Shown: positions 19,150-27,700 of the stretch, in pieces
How the letters are laid out: every line of letters begins with the position of its first letter
Numbering within the stretch: position 1 is the first letter of the stretch
Source of the DNA: Streptomyces sp. ISL-98
GTDB lineage: Bacteria > Actinomycetota > Actinomycetes > Streptomycetales > Streptomycetaceae
DNA: 64,000 bases
Direction: 5' to 3'
Assembly (NCBI RefSeq): GCF_018614055.1
Contig: NZ_JAGGPB010000042.1
Span: 18,419 to 82,418 of the forward strand
Notes under the pieces: model-generated
What the model saw: the letters and a program-made list of their open reading frames with translations, nothing else
The model's database searches: none
Told to the model about the DNA's origin: nothing
Position numbers and translations under genes: made by a program

Positions 19150-20215
19150 AGGTTTGTGGTGCGGGTTCCCGGCGCTTGGCCGGGTCGTTGATCCAGGCCG
19201 TCTGGGGTATCTCGGGTGGGCGGGGGCGGCGGCCGAAGCGTTCGGGGTGGCGGGTGTATGCCTCGGCGAGGGTGACCGCGCGCTGGTCGCGGACTTCCTC
19301 GGCGGTTCCGAAGCGGACGGAGGCGGGGGTGTGCCAGCCGACGCCTGAGTGCCGGTGCTCGTGGTTGTAATACGCGATGAACGCGTCGAACCACTCGCGG
19401 GCGTGGGCCAGCGAATCGAACCGCTCGGGGTAGTCCGCCATGTACTTCGTGGTCTTGAACTGGGCTTCGCTGTAAGGATTGTCGTTGGAGACCTTCGGCC
19501 TCGAGTGCGACCGCGTCACGCCCAGATCGATCAGCAGCTGGGAGACCTTCTTAGAGGTCATCGAGGTGCCGCGGTCGGCGTGCACGGTTTCGGGGACGAT
19601 GCCGTTGCGGGCTATGGTCTCGCGGATCAACTCCTCGGCCCGCGAGGCCGATTCGGCCCGCTCGACGGTGTGGCCGACGATGTACCGGCTGAAGATGTCG
19701 AGGATGACGTAGGCGTGATACCAGACGCCCTTGACCGGTCCGGCCGCCTTGGTGATGTCCCAGGTGAACACCTGCGAGGGCTCCGTGGCGACCAGTTCGG
19801 GCACCGCCTTGGCGGGGTGGGTGGCCTGCCGTCGGCGCTCGCCGGACTGATCCTGCTCGCGCAGGATCCGGTACATCGTCGAGACGGAGCAGTGATAGCG
19901 CCCGGCATCCAGCTCCCGGGCCCAGATCTGCGCGGGCGCCAGCTCGGCGTACTCGTCGCCGTTCATCAACTCCAGCACCGCAGCCCGCTCTTCGGCCGTC
20001 AGGGCCGACGGCTGCACCTGCGGGGCACGTGCTTTGTGTGGTGGCGGGGGCCGGAGCCGGCGGTAGTGGGTGGCGCGGGAGCGGCCGGTCAGCCGACAGG
20101 CGGCGGTGATGCCCAGCTCAGCCTCGACGCCGGTGAACGCCTCGTCCACGACGGGGTCGGCGGCAGGCTTCAGTCCGCGCTCTCGGAGAGCATGTCCAAG
20201 AGCGCGGAAGCTTTT
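19115..20215 (-). CDS. IS3-family transposase OrfB with an ISL3-derived tail
   Basis: The integrase-core protein carries the full DDE triad: FTWDITKA (D), HADRGTSMTSKK (D) and NPYSEAQFKTTKY (E), preceded by the HTH_21 region YAELAPAQIWARELD. It lies in the -1 frame relative to OrfA. Upstream, OrfA reads GGA AAA GCT (AAAA at 20212-20215), and a one-base slip gives the OrfB frame (SFRALGHAL...), so an OrfAB fusion is expected. The last residues (WLCSVVGGDGR) and the stop are encoded by the right end of the neighbouring ISL3 element, so the native C-terminus and the IS3 left repeat are lost. The enzyme may fold, but the element cannot move as a unit. Confidence 0.82.
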   Translation of the reverse strand, partial: KSFRALGHALRERGLKPAADPVVDEAFTGVEAELGITAACRLTGRSRATHYRRLRPPPPHKARAPQVQPSALTAEERAAVLELMNGDEYAELAPAQIWARELDAGRYHCSVSTMYRILREQDQSGERRRQATHPAKAVPELVATEPSQVFTWDITKAAGPVKGVWYHAYVILDIFSRYIVGHTVERAESASRAEELIRETIARNGIVPETVHADRGTSMTSKKVSQLLIDLGVTRSHSRPKVSNDNPYSEAQFKTTKYMADYPERFDSLAHAREWFDAFIAYYNHEHRHSGVGWHTPASVRFGTAEEVRDQRAVTLAEAYTRHPERFGRRPRPPEIPQTAWINDPAKRREPAPQTWLCSVVGGDGR

Positions 20216-20612
20216 CCCATGACTTCCAGCGCGGCCTTGTTCCGGGCCAGTTCCTTCTGAAGCCGTTCCACCTGGCGGCGCAGCTGCTCGTTCTCCGCCT
20301 CGGCGGCCGACTTCTTCGGCCGGGCCGGGCTGGTGCGCTTGTCGACCAGCTTTTCCAGGGCCCCAGCGTCCCGCGCGGCCCGCCATTCCTTGACGTGCGA
20401 GTGGTACAGGCGCTCGCGGCGCAGGACCGCGCCCTTCTCGTTCTTCGGCGCGGCGTCGTACTCGGCGACGATCCGCAGCTTGTACTCCGGGCTGAAGGAG
20501 CGGCGCTTCGGCCGGGGGGCCGGGTCGGATCCGGCGGGCTTGGTGCTGGTCATGAGGGGGTGGTTCTCCTGTCGTGCCCTCTCAGGCTAACCCGCCGAAG
20601 CGGAACGTCTCA
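19150..20612. mobile_element. IS3-family element, truncated at its left end
   Basis: The right end reads TGAGACGTTCCGC inward from 20612, a plausible IS3 terminal repeat beginning with TG. The other end is absent because ISL3 begins exactly at 19149. The transposase genes are otherwise present. Confidence 0.7.
20170..20553 (-). CDS. IS3-family transposase OrfA
   Basis: A 127-residue helix-turn-helix protein of the IS3 OrfA type: RRSFSPEYKLRIVAEYDAA followed by LYHSHVKEWRAARDAGAL, then a leucine-zipper coiled coil (AEAENEQLRRQVERLQKELARN). It binds the element ends and supplies the N-terminal part of OrfAB after frameshifting at 20212-20215. ATG at 20553 has an AGGAGAAC site upstream. Confidence 0.85.
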   Translation of the reverse strand: MTSTKPAGSDPAPRPKRRSFSPEYKLRIVAEYDAAPKNEKGAVLRRERLYHSHVKEWRAARDAGALEKLVDKRTSPARPKKSAAEAENEQLRRQVERLQKELARNKAALEVMGKASALLDMLSESAD

Positions 20613-21055
20613 CCCAAGGCTGACAGAGAGGGTTTGGACCAGGAAGCGTGACTCGCTTGCCTCCCGGGCTGCCGCAGTGCGAGCAGACCGATCTTGTGTT
20701 CGCCCAACTTTTATGGGCGGCGAGACGGCTCCGGAGTTGCCTCTCTGAGGGATTCATCACCGGACCTCCCTACCTGTCTGTTGCCTCGCATGTGACCACC
20801 CGCTCTGGCTGTCCGCCCGGAGAACGTCAACCAATCCCTCGATCGGGTGGACAGCGACGAGCAGCGGCATAGAAGCCATGAAGAAGCAGCTACGAACCCT
20901 TGATGAAGATTCCGGCGATGCGTGAGCGACGCGTGAGCGGATGAGGTGGCACAGGATGGATTGAGTGGCACCGGTGCGCGGGGAAACCGTCTCTGATCTG
21001 CGAAGACGGGATCATGCGTGATCACCCGGCACTACCCATCACGATCTTGCAGGCC
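20613..21055. other. Non-coding stretch left of the tRNA fragment
   Basis: I see no convincing gene here. Short open frames have atypical composition. If the tRNA fragment at 21056 is an attachment site, this stretch belongs to the integrated element's end, where an integrase gene would be expected. None is present. Confidence 0.4.
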
Positions 21056-21097
21056 CTCGTAATGCGTAGGTCTCGGGTTCGAATCCCGAAGGCGGCT
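21056..21097 (+). other. 3' half of a tRNA-Thr(CGU) gene, probable attachment site
   Basis: Starting at the anticodon loop, the sequence fits a tRNA exactly: loop CTCGTAA (anticodon CGT), 3' anticodon strand TGCGT, variable loop AGGTC, T stem TCGGG/CCCGA around TTCGAAT, acceptor strand AGGCGGC and discriminator T. The preceding bases (AGGCC) do not pair with TGCGT, so the 5' half is missing. Actinobacterial integrative elements and phages typically use an identity block running from the anticodon loop to the tRNA 3' end. With that logic, element DNA lies to the left and the old chromosomal side, with the tRNA terminator, to the right. Confidence 0.8.
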
Positions 21098-21102
21098 CGG
21101 TT

Positions 21103-21136
21103 GAAACCCCAGGTCAGGCTTCTGACCTGGGGTTTC
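21103..21136 (+). terminator. tRNA-Thr terminator hairpin
   Basis: A perfect 15-bp stem, GAAACCCCAGGTCAG (21103-21117) with its complement at 21122-21136, closes a 4-base loop 5 bases after the tRNA 3' end, followed by TT. This is a typical tRNA gene terminator retained with the fragment. Confidence 0.85.
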
Positions 21137-21654
21137 TTGGTGCTCGTGCTGGCTGGTCCAGGCGTGAACAAGGTTTCTGACCTCCGCAACGTGATGCGTA
21201 GGTCAGAGGTTCTGTCGCCTGGGATCAGCTGCACGGAAAGTGTATGAATGCGCCCTGGCCTGCTGGTCTTTCGGATTTCCTGACAGGGGTGGCTGGTGTC
21301 GGGGTGCGCGAGGGGAGCGCATCGGTGCGGAAGAGGTGCAGCGTGCCGAGTGTGCGATGGCCGGGTGCGTGGATCTGTCGGCCTTCTCCGGCGTTGTCGT
21401 TATCCTGCAGAGAAAGCCGGGGCTCGTTCGGACGTCCCCAGCCTGGGACGGACGGCCGGCGTGATCATGAGGCCGCGTCGGTTTCGGAGCCGTTCCGCGG
21501 CGAGGGGAAGGATCTGGACGGGCGCGTAGTTTACCTGCGCCAATGGATTCGTTGAGCGGGTTTTCCCAGCCTGGTGTCCGGGCGGCAGACTGGGGTCAGG
21601 TCCGGCTCTGTCCCGCCGGTTCTGTCCCGTCGTACGAGGAAGCCGCTGACGCCC
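21137..21654. other. Region between the tRNA fragment and the Wadjet cassette
   Basis: No gene is convincing. At 21192-21208 GTGATGCGTAGGTCAGA resembles the tRNA segment GTAATGCGTAGGTCTCG, perhaps a second, decayed attachment-site copy. The jet promoter must lie here, but I could not pick clear -35/-10 boxes. Confidence 0.35.
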
Positions 21655-23253
21655 GTGAGTGACGATTCCCTGGCCCCGCCCCCGGCTGTGCCGGCAGGCT
21701 CCGTGCCCCCGGGCTCCGTGCCTCCGGGCCCGACGCCCCCGGAGCACGGAGACGAGGATGCTTTCGGGATCGATGCCTTCACCCTCGACGACAGGCTGCG
21801 GCTCTTTCACTTCGCGGCTGCCGAGAAGCGTCACGAGTACCTGTGGCTGCTGCGTGCCTTCGAGAGGGGCCGGGCCAACTACCAGGTGCTGCTGCACGCT
21901 TCCGACGCAGCCGCCCTGGTGGGCAGGCTGGTCGCGGACCATCCAGGGGCGGCCGTGGGCGACGTACAGCCGCTGCTGGACGCGCTCGCCGAGTGGCGGG
22001 TCCTGGACCGCAGTTACGACGGGACGCGGGCGGCGAACCTGGCGGAGTACCGCAACCGGCACTACGTGTACCAGTTCACCCAGGCCGGATACCGGGCCTA
22101 CCGGGCGGTGGAGGACGTGCTCGGTGCCGCCCTGGAGGACGCGCAGCTCTCCCGGCTCGTCTTCCCCGACATCCTCGCCGACCTGGCCGCGCTTGCCGAG
22201 GCGAACGCCGCGGGCGACGCCGAGGAGGTCTATCGGAAGCTGGGCCGCCTGGACTCCGTGCTGAACGAGATGGCGCAGCGGGCTGCCCGCTTCTATCTGA
22301 TGCTCGGCGACCTGGCGCGCACCAACGACACCCGGCCCGAGGTGTTCCTCGCGCACAAGGACGCGCTGCTCGCGCACATGCGGGAGTTCACCGCCGAACT
22401 CGGGCGTTACGCCCCGCTGCTCGCCGAGGCGGTGGAGAAGGCCGCTGCCAGCGGCGTGGACCGGATGGTCGAGTACGCCGCGGAAGCCGACGAGCGGCTC
22501 TTCCGGACCCCGGCCGCCCGTCTGGATGACTGGCGGCAGCGGTGGGGCGGCATCGTGCACTGGTTCGGGGAGCGTGAGCACAGCGAGGCCGAGCGGCTGC
22601 AGGACGCCACGGTCACCGCGATCCGCTCGGTCCTCGCGCTGCTGCGGCGGGTCACCGAAGCGCGGCGCGGCGGAGTCAGCCGGGAGAGCCAGCTGCGCCA
22701 CCTCGCCCAGTGGTTCACCTCATGTGTCAGCGACGACGACGCGCATACCCTGTTCCAGGCGGTGTTCGGGCTCGGTGCGCCCCGGCACATCGCCGTCCCC
22801 TATCCGGACCCCGAGCTGATTCCCGGACGTACCTCGTGGTGGGAGGCCGAGCCGGTGGAGCTGGCCCGCACCCTGGTGCAGTCCGGCCGCACCCCTGCCC
22901 TCAAGGGGCCGGGACGGATCGAGCGCAACGACGCCGAGCGGGCCCGGCTGCGGGCCGCGCAGATCAAGGAGCAGGCCGAGCGCCGGGGGGCGGCTGTCTC
23001 GCTGGCCCGCGACGGCGCGTACGGCAGGGTCCTGGACGAGGCCGAGACCCGCGCGCTGCTCTCCCTGATGGACGTGGCGCTGGCCGCGCGGGTGCCGGTC
23101 ACCCGGGGTATCGCGGGGCCGACGGCCTCCGGCTCGGCGCATGGGGTGCGGCTTACCCTCCTCCCGACGGGGCCCGGCGAGGCGTTCACCACGGTGCGCA
23201 CCGTGCGTGGCGACCTGCACCTGGACGGACTGCGCCTGGAGGTCACCGGATGA
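21655..23253 (+). CDS. jetA: Wadjet component JetA, DUF2397 family
   Basis: First gene of a four-gene cassette of the DUF2397/DUF2398/TIGR02680/DUF2399 type. JetA is the kleisin-like subunit bridging the SMC-like JetC dimer. The DUF2397 domain starts at DDRLRLFHFAAAEKRHEYLWLLRAF and runs to VRGDLHLDGLRLEV near the end. The middle is largely helical (LADLAALAEANAAGDAEEVYRKLGRLDSVL). GTG at 21655 gives 532 residues; a GTG at 21574 would add 27 residues with no binding site. The start region (PPPAVPAGSVPPGSVPPGP) is a disordered linker. The stop overlaps the jetB ATG (ATGA), so translation is coupled. Wadjet protects cells against plasmids by recognising and cutting small circular DNA. Confidence 0.9.
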   Translation: MSDDSLAPPPAVPAGSVPPGSVPPGPTPPEHGDEDAFGIDAFTLDDRLRLFHFAAAEKRHEYLWLLRAFERGRANYQVLLHASDAAALVGRLVADHPGAAVGDVQPLLDALAEWRVLDRSYDGTRAANLAEYRNRHYVYQFTQAGYRAYRAVEDVLGAALEDAQLSRLVFPDILADLAALAEANAAGDAEEVYRKLGRLDSVLNEMAQRAARFYLMLGDLARTNDTRPEVFLAHKDALLAHMREFTAELGRYAPLLAEAVEKAAASGVDRMVEYAAEADERLFRTPAARLDDWRQRWGGIVHWFGEREHSEAERLQDATVTAIRSVLALLRRVTEARRGGVSRESQLRHLAQWFTSCVSDDDAHTLFQAVFGLGAPRHIAVPYPDPELIPGRTSWWEAEPVELARTLVQSGRTPALKGPGRIERNDAERARLRAAQIKEQAERRGAAVSLARDGAYGRVLDEAETRALLSLMDVALAARVPVTRGIAGPTASGSAHGVRLTLLPTGPGEAFTTVRTVRGDLHLDGLRLEVTG

Positions 23254-24707
23254 GCACCCGCGTCGCCGAGAACGTATCGGCCCTGGAACTGGCCGATTAC
23301 CAGAAGGCCGTACGTCTCGTGCTGCGGCATCCGCTGATCACGCCGGTGTACCCGGATGGCGGCGCGCTGGCGACCGTGCGGCGCTGGGCCGAGCAGTTGC
23401 GCACCGATCTGATGGAGGTGCTCGGCTACCGGCTGATCACCACCGCCGACACCGCCCGCCTCCAGCGCGCCCAGGACCAGCTGGACCCCACCCGGCCCGC
23501 GCTCAGCCGGTCCGGTCGCCCCTTCGACCGGCGCCGCTACGCCTACCTCGCCCTCACGCTGGCCGCGCTGGGGCGGCACGGCGCGCAGGTCGCGCTCGGC
23601 GAACTCGCCGACGCCGTCGCCGCCGACGCCGCCCGCATCGACGGGCTCGGCCTGGACACCGGCCGCAAGCACGACCGGGACGCCTTCGTCGACGCCGTCA
23701 GCTGGCTCACCGAACGTGGCGCACTGCGCCTGGCCGACGGCTCGGCCACCTCCTGGGCCTCCGATCCGGAGCGGGCCGAGGCGCTGTACGACATCGACCG
23801 GGAGGTGCTCACCGCCGTCCACCAGCCCACCCGCGTCCTCCAGCACGTCACGTCGGTGACCGCGCTCCTTGACTCGGCGGGTGCGCGGAGTCTGTCCGAG
23901 GGGCGCCGGGCCCAGCGGCTTTCCGCGTCCCGGCGGGCGAGGCGCCTGGTCCTGGAGCACCCGGTCGCCTACTACGCCGACGCCGACCCCGAGCTGACCG
24001 GCCAGTTGCGTGCCCCCGCGCTCGCCGAGGACCTCACCCGCCTCACCGGCCTCACCGTGGAGCGGCGTGCGGAGGGCATCGCCCTGGTGGACACCTCGGG
24101 ACGCCTCTCCGATACGCGGTTCCCCGGCGGCGGCACCGTCGCGCAGGCCGCCCTGCTGCTCGGCGCGCGGATCAGCGAGGCCGCGGCGCGCACCGGCCGG
24201 CACGCGCCCGAGCTGCTGCCCGCGCCGAGTGCCGCCGAGCGCCTCGCGGACCGGGCCGGCCGGATCGACCTCGTTCTCCCCGCACAGGGTGTGTTCGAAC
24301 AGGCCACGGCAGACCGGGAGGACACGGAGGAAGGGGCAGAGGGGGAGAACGAGGCGCCCGCCGCCCCGGAGGTCCGCTACCCCTTCGTCACCACCTCCTG
24401 GCTGCGCGCCCGGACCAAGGAGATCACCGAGCAGTACGGTGCCGGGTTCGCCGCCGACCTGCGCGGCGACCCCGACCGGCTCCTCGACCAGGCCCTGGAC
24501 CTGCTGGCCGCCATGTCGCTCGTCGTGCGGGTGGTGGGCGGGGTTCTCGCGCTGCCGCTGCTGGCCCGCTACCGCGGGGTGACGGCTGAGGTGAAGGCGC
24601 GCCCCCGCGTTCGTACCACCCAAAGCCCCGAAGGCCCCGGGAGCCCCGAAGCAGGGGCCCCCGACGCCCTGTTCCCCGCAGACGACATGAAGGACCCCGT
24701 CCAGTGA
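23250..24707 (+). CDS. jetB: Wadjet component JetB, DUF2398 family
   Basis: This 485-residue protein overlaps jetA by 4 bases and jetC by 4 bases (GTGA). JetB is the KITE-like winged-helix subunit of the condensin-like JetABC complex. The DUF2398 domain starts ALELADYQKAVRLVLRHPLITPVYPD, typical of the family, and continues through DRRRYAYLALTLAALGRHGAQVALGEL. The C-terminal ~40 residues are a Pro/Gly-rich tail. Start choice is set by the overlap with jetA; the frame upstream (to 22710) is only an open shadow. Confidence 0.9.
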   Translation: MSTRVAENVSALELADYQKAVRLVLRHPLITPVYPDGGALATVRRWAEQLRTDLMEVLGYRLITTADTARLQRAQDQLDPTRPALSRSGRPFDRRRYAYLALTLAALGRHGAQVALGELADAVAADAARIDGLGLDTGRKHDRDAFVDAVSWLTERGALRLADGSATSWASDPERAEALYDIDREVLTAVHQPTRVLQHVTSVTALLDSAGARSLSEGRRAQRLSASRRARRLVLEHPVAYYADADPELTGQLRAPALAEDLTRLTGLTVERRAEGIALVDTSGRLSDTRFPGGGTVAQAALLLGARISEAAARTGRHAPELLPAPSAAERLADRAGRIDLVLPAQGVFEQATADREDTEEGAEGENEAPAAPEVRYPFVTTSWLRARTKEITEQYGAGFAADLRGDPDRLLDQALDLLAAMSLVVRVVGGVLALPLLARYRGVTAEVKARPRVRTTQSPEGPGSPEAGAPDALFPADDMKDPVQ

Positions 24708-27700
24708 GCACCCCGCCCACCGACCTCCAGCCCCGGTTCGTGCCCACCCGCGCCGGGATCGTCAACCTGTGGGACTACCGCGACGAGGAGTTCTCCTTCG
24801 CCGGCGGTTGGCTGGTGCTGCGCGGCCCCAACGGATCCGGCAAGACCAAGGCCCTCGAGGTGCTCTTCCCGTTCGTTCTGGACGGGCGGATCGACCCCAA
24901 GCGGCTCAACCCGTTCGCCGCCGAGGACCGCACCATGAAGTCCAACCTGCTCTTTCGCGGGCAGGAGGGCGCGCTCGGCTACGTATGGATCGAGTTCACC
25001 CACCGCACCACCGGGCAGGCCGTCACCTGCGGCATCGGCCTGCACGCCCAGAAGCACCGGGACACCCCCGCCCGCTGGCACTTCGTCGCCGACGGCCGTA
25101 TCGGCGAGGACTTCTCACTGCTCACCGACGACGACCGGCCGCTGACGAAGAAGCAGCTGGCAGCCGGACTCGCCCCGCTGAGCGCCGAGGTGATCGCCTC
25201 GGCCACGGACTACCGCACCGCCGTCGACCAGCGCCTGTTCGGCCTCGGCCGGGAGCGCTACGAACAGCTGCTCACCCTCATCCTCACGCTGCGCCGCCCG
25301 CAGCTCGCCAAGAACCTCGACCCGGCCAAACTCTCCGACACGCTCACCGAAGGCCTGCGCCCGCTGGACGAGGACCTGATCGGTGAGGCCGCCCGCTCCT
25401 TCGACGACATGGAGTCCGTGCAGCGCACCTTGGAGGGCCTGGTCGCCGCCGACGAGGCCACCCGGTCCTTCCTCGCCGCGTACTCGACGTACCTGCGGGT
25501 CAACGCCCGCGTCGCCGCCGACAGGCTCAGCGCCCGGCGGGCCGAGAGCGGCGAGCGCGAACGCGCCCACGCCGGGTCGGAAACAGAGCTCGACGAGGCC
25601 CGCGAGCAGCGCGAGGCGGCCGGAGCACGGGCCGACGAGGCCGAGGCCGCGCTCGCCGCGCTGCGCGCCCGCCTGGAGCAGCTGCGCTCCTCGGCCGCCT
25701 ACCAGGCCGTCGAGCAACTCGCCGACCTGGAACGCCTGGTGCGCACCTGCGAACAGACCGCCCGGCAGGCCACCGCCGAGCGCGAACGCCGCACCGCCGC
25801 CACCGGCCGGGCCCGCGGCGAGGCCGAACGCGCCGGGCAGCTGGCCGCCGAACTCGCCACCGCCGTCAGCTCCTCGGCCGCCGCCCTCGCCGACCACGCG
25901 CACCGCGCCGGCATCGTCTGGATCGCCGCCGACGCCGCACCCTCCGCTCTCGCCGACCGCGCCTCGGCCCGCGCCGCCGCCCGCCACGAAGGCGTACGGG
26001 CGGTACGGGCCGCCGCGGCACACCTGCGGGACACCGAGCGCAGCCGGGACGCGGCCCGCGCCGGACAGGAGCGAGCCCAGGAGGCTGCCCGGGCCGCCGA
26101 GACGGAGGAGCGAGCGGCCCAGGACGCGCTCAGCGCCGCCCACACGCGGGCCCGGGAGGAACTCGGGCGATGGCAGGACCAGTACGGGCAGCTGCTGCCC
26201 GAAGGCGCCGCCGAGCCGCTCGCGCAGGCCCTCGACGCCGCCGCCGAACCGGACGGCCCGGAAGCCGGCACCCCCGCACTCACCGACCTGTTCACCGAGG
26301 CCGCCGCCCCCGCTGTCCAGGGCCTGCGCGACCGGCTCGCCGCCCTGCGCGGCGAGCGCGGCGCGCTGGAGGCCCGCCGGGCCGAGACCGAGGCCGAACG
26401 GACACGGATCGCCGCCGAACACGACGACGCACCGCCCGCCGCCCGCGGTCGCACCGCCGACCGTGACAGCCTGGAAGGCGCTCTCCCGCTGTGGCAGCTG
26501 GTCGACTTCGCCGACGGCCTCGACGACACGGAACGCGCGGGCGTGGAGGCGGCCCTGGAGGCGTCCGGCCTGCTCGACGCGCTCGTCACCGCCGATGAGC
26601 CCCCCACCGGTGACGGCGACGGATACCTGCGCGCCACCGCCCCCGTCGGCGGGCCTAGCCTCGCCGACCTGCTGCGCCCCGAGACCGGTACGGCCATCCC
26701 GGCCGCCCGGATCACCGCCGTACTCAGGTCGGTCGCCGTCGCCGATACGGCGGGCGCGGCCACCGCCGTCTGCCCGGACGGCCGCTACGCCGCCGGAATC
26801 CTCATCGGCTCCCACAGCAAACCTCACGCCGAGTACGTCGGCGCCACCGCCCGGATGCGCCGCCGCGCCGCACGCATCGCCGCCTGCGACGCCCTCCTGT
26901 CCGAACTGGCCGTCCAGCTTGAAGAGTTGGCGCAGGCCAGGTCCCGCTGCGAGCAGAGTCTTCAGGAGTACGACACCGCCCGCGCCGCCCTGCCCCGCAC
27001 CGCTGCCCTCGCCCCGCACCTGCGCGCCCTGGACCGCGCCGTCGCCGCCCTGTGCGCCACCCGCACAGCCGCCGATGCCGCCCAGTCCGTCTACGACGAG
27101 ACGCAGGCCGCCTGCGCGGTCGCCGCACGCGCCCTGCACCGCGCCGAGTCCGAGCATGGCGTCACCGCCCAGGACGCAGACGACACCGAGTCCGCCACTC
27201 GTGCCTTCGAACGGGAGGCTGGCGAACTGGCCACCCGGCGTCGAGAGCACACCAGGCAGACCGAGACCGCCACCGCCGCCGCGGACCGGCTCACGGCCGC
27301 CGCCGAGGACGAGGAGGCCGCCGCCGGGGTCGAACGCGCCGCCCGCCGCCGCCACGCGGAGGAGGCCGCCGGGCTCCAGGCGCTGCGCGAGGCCGTCGGC
27401 GCCGAGGCGCAGCAGGTCATGGCCCGCGTCGAGGAGACCGAGAACAGCCTGGAGACCGCCGCGCGGGAGACGGACGCCGCCCGCAGCGCCAAGGATGAGG
27501 CGATCGGCCGCCTGGCCGCCGCCGAGGCTCGCCGCACCGCCGCCGCCGAAGCGCTGCAGGTCGCCGTCGCCGAGGAGAAGGACACCGCCCGCGGCCTCGC
27601 CCCGTACGCGGCCCGCGAACTCCTCGACCTGCTGCGCTGCCCGCCCGGCCTGGCCTGGCCCGCCCAGGAGGCCGACTGGACGGGCGAGAGCCTGCCGCCC

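Noticed and set aside
15988..21000. The IS cluster 14693-20612 as one composite transposon
   Set aside because: The elements belong to four different families, with unmatched ends and no outer duplication. Sequential insertion explains it better.
21022..21234. Minus-strand ORF of 70 residues containing GIRTRDLRITR
   Set aside because: This is the familiar spurious frame read across the complement of a tRNA T-arm. The tRNA fragment explains it.
22800..24623. Minus-strand ORF of 607 residues opposite jetA/jetB
   Set aside because: It overlaps two well-supported genes and has low-complexity composition typical of antisense frames.
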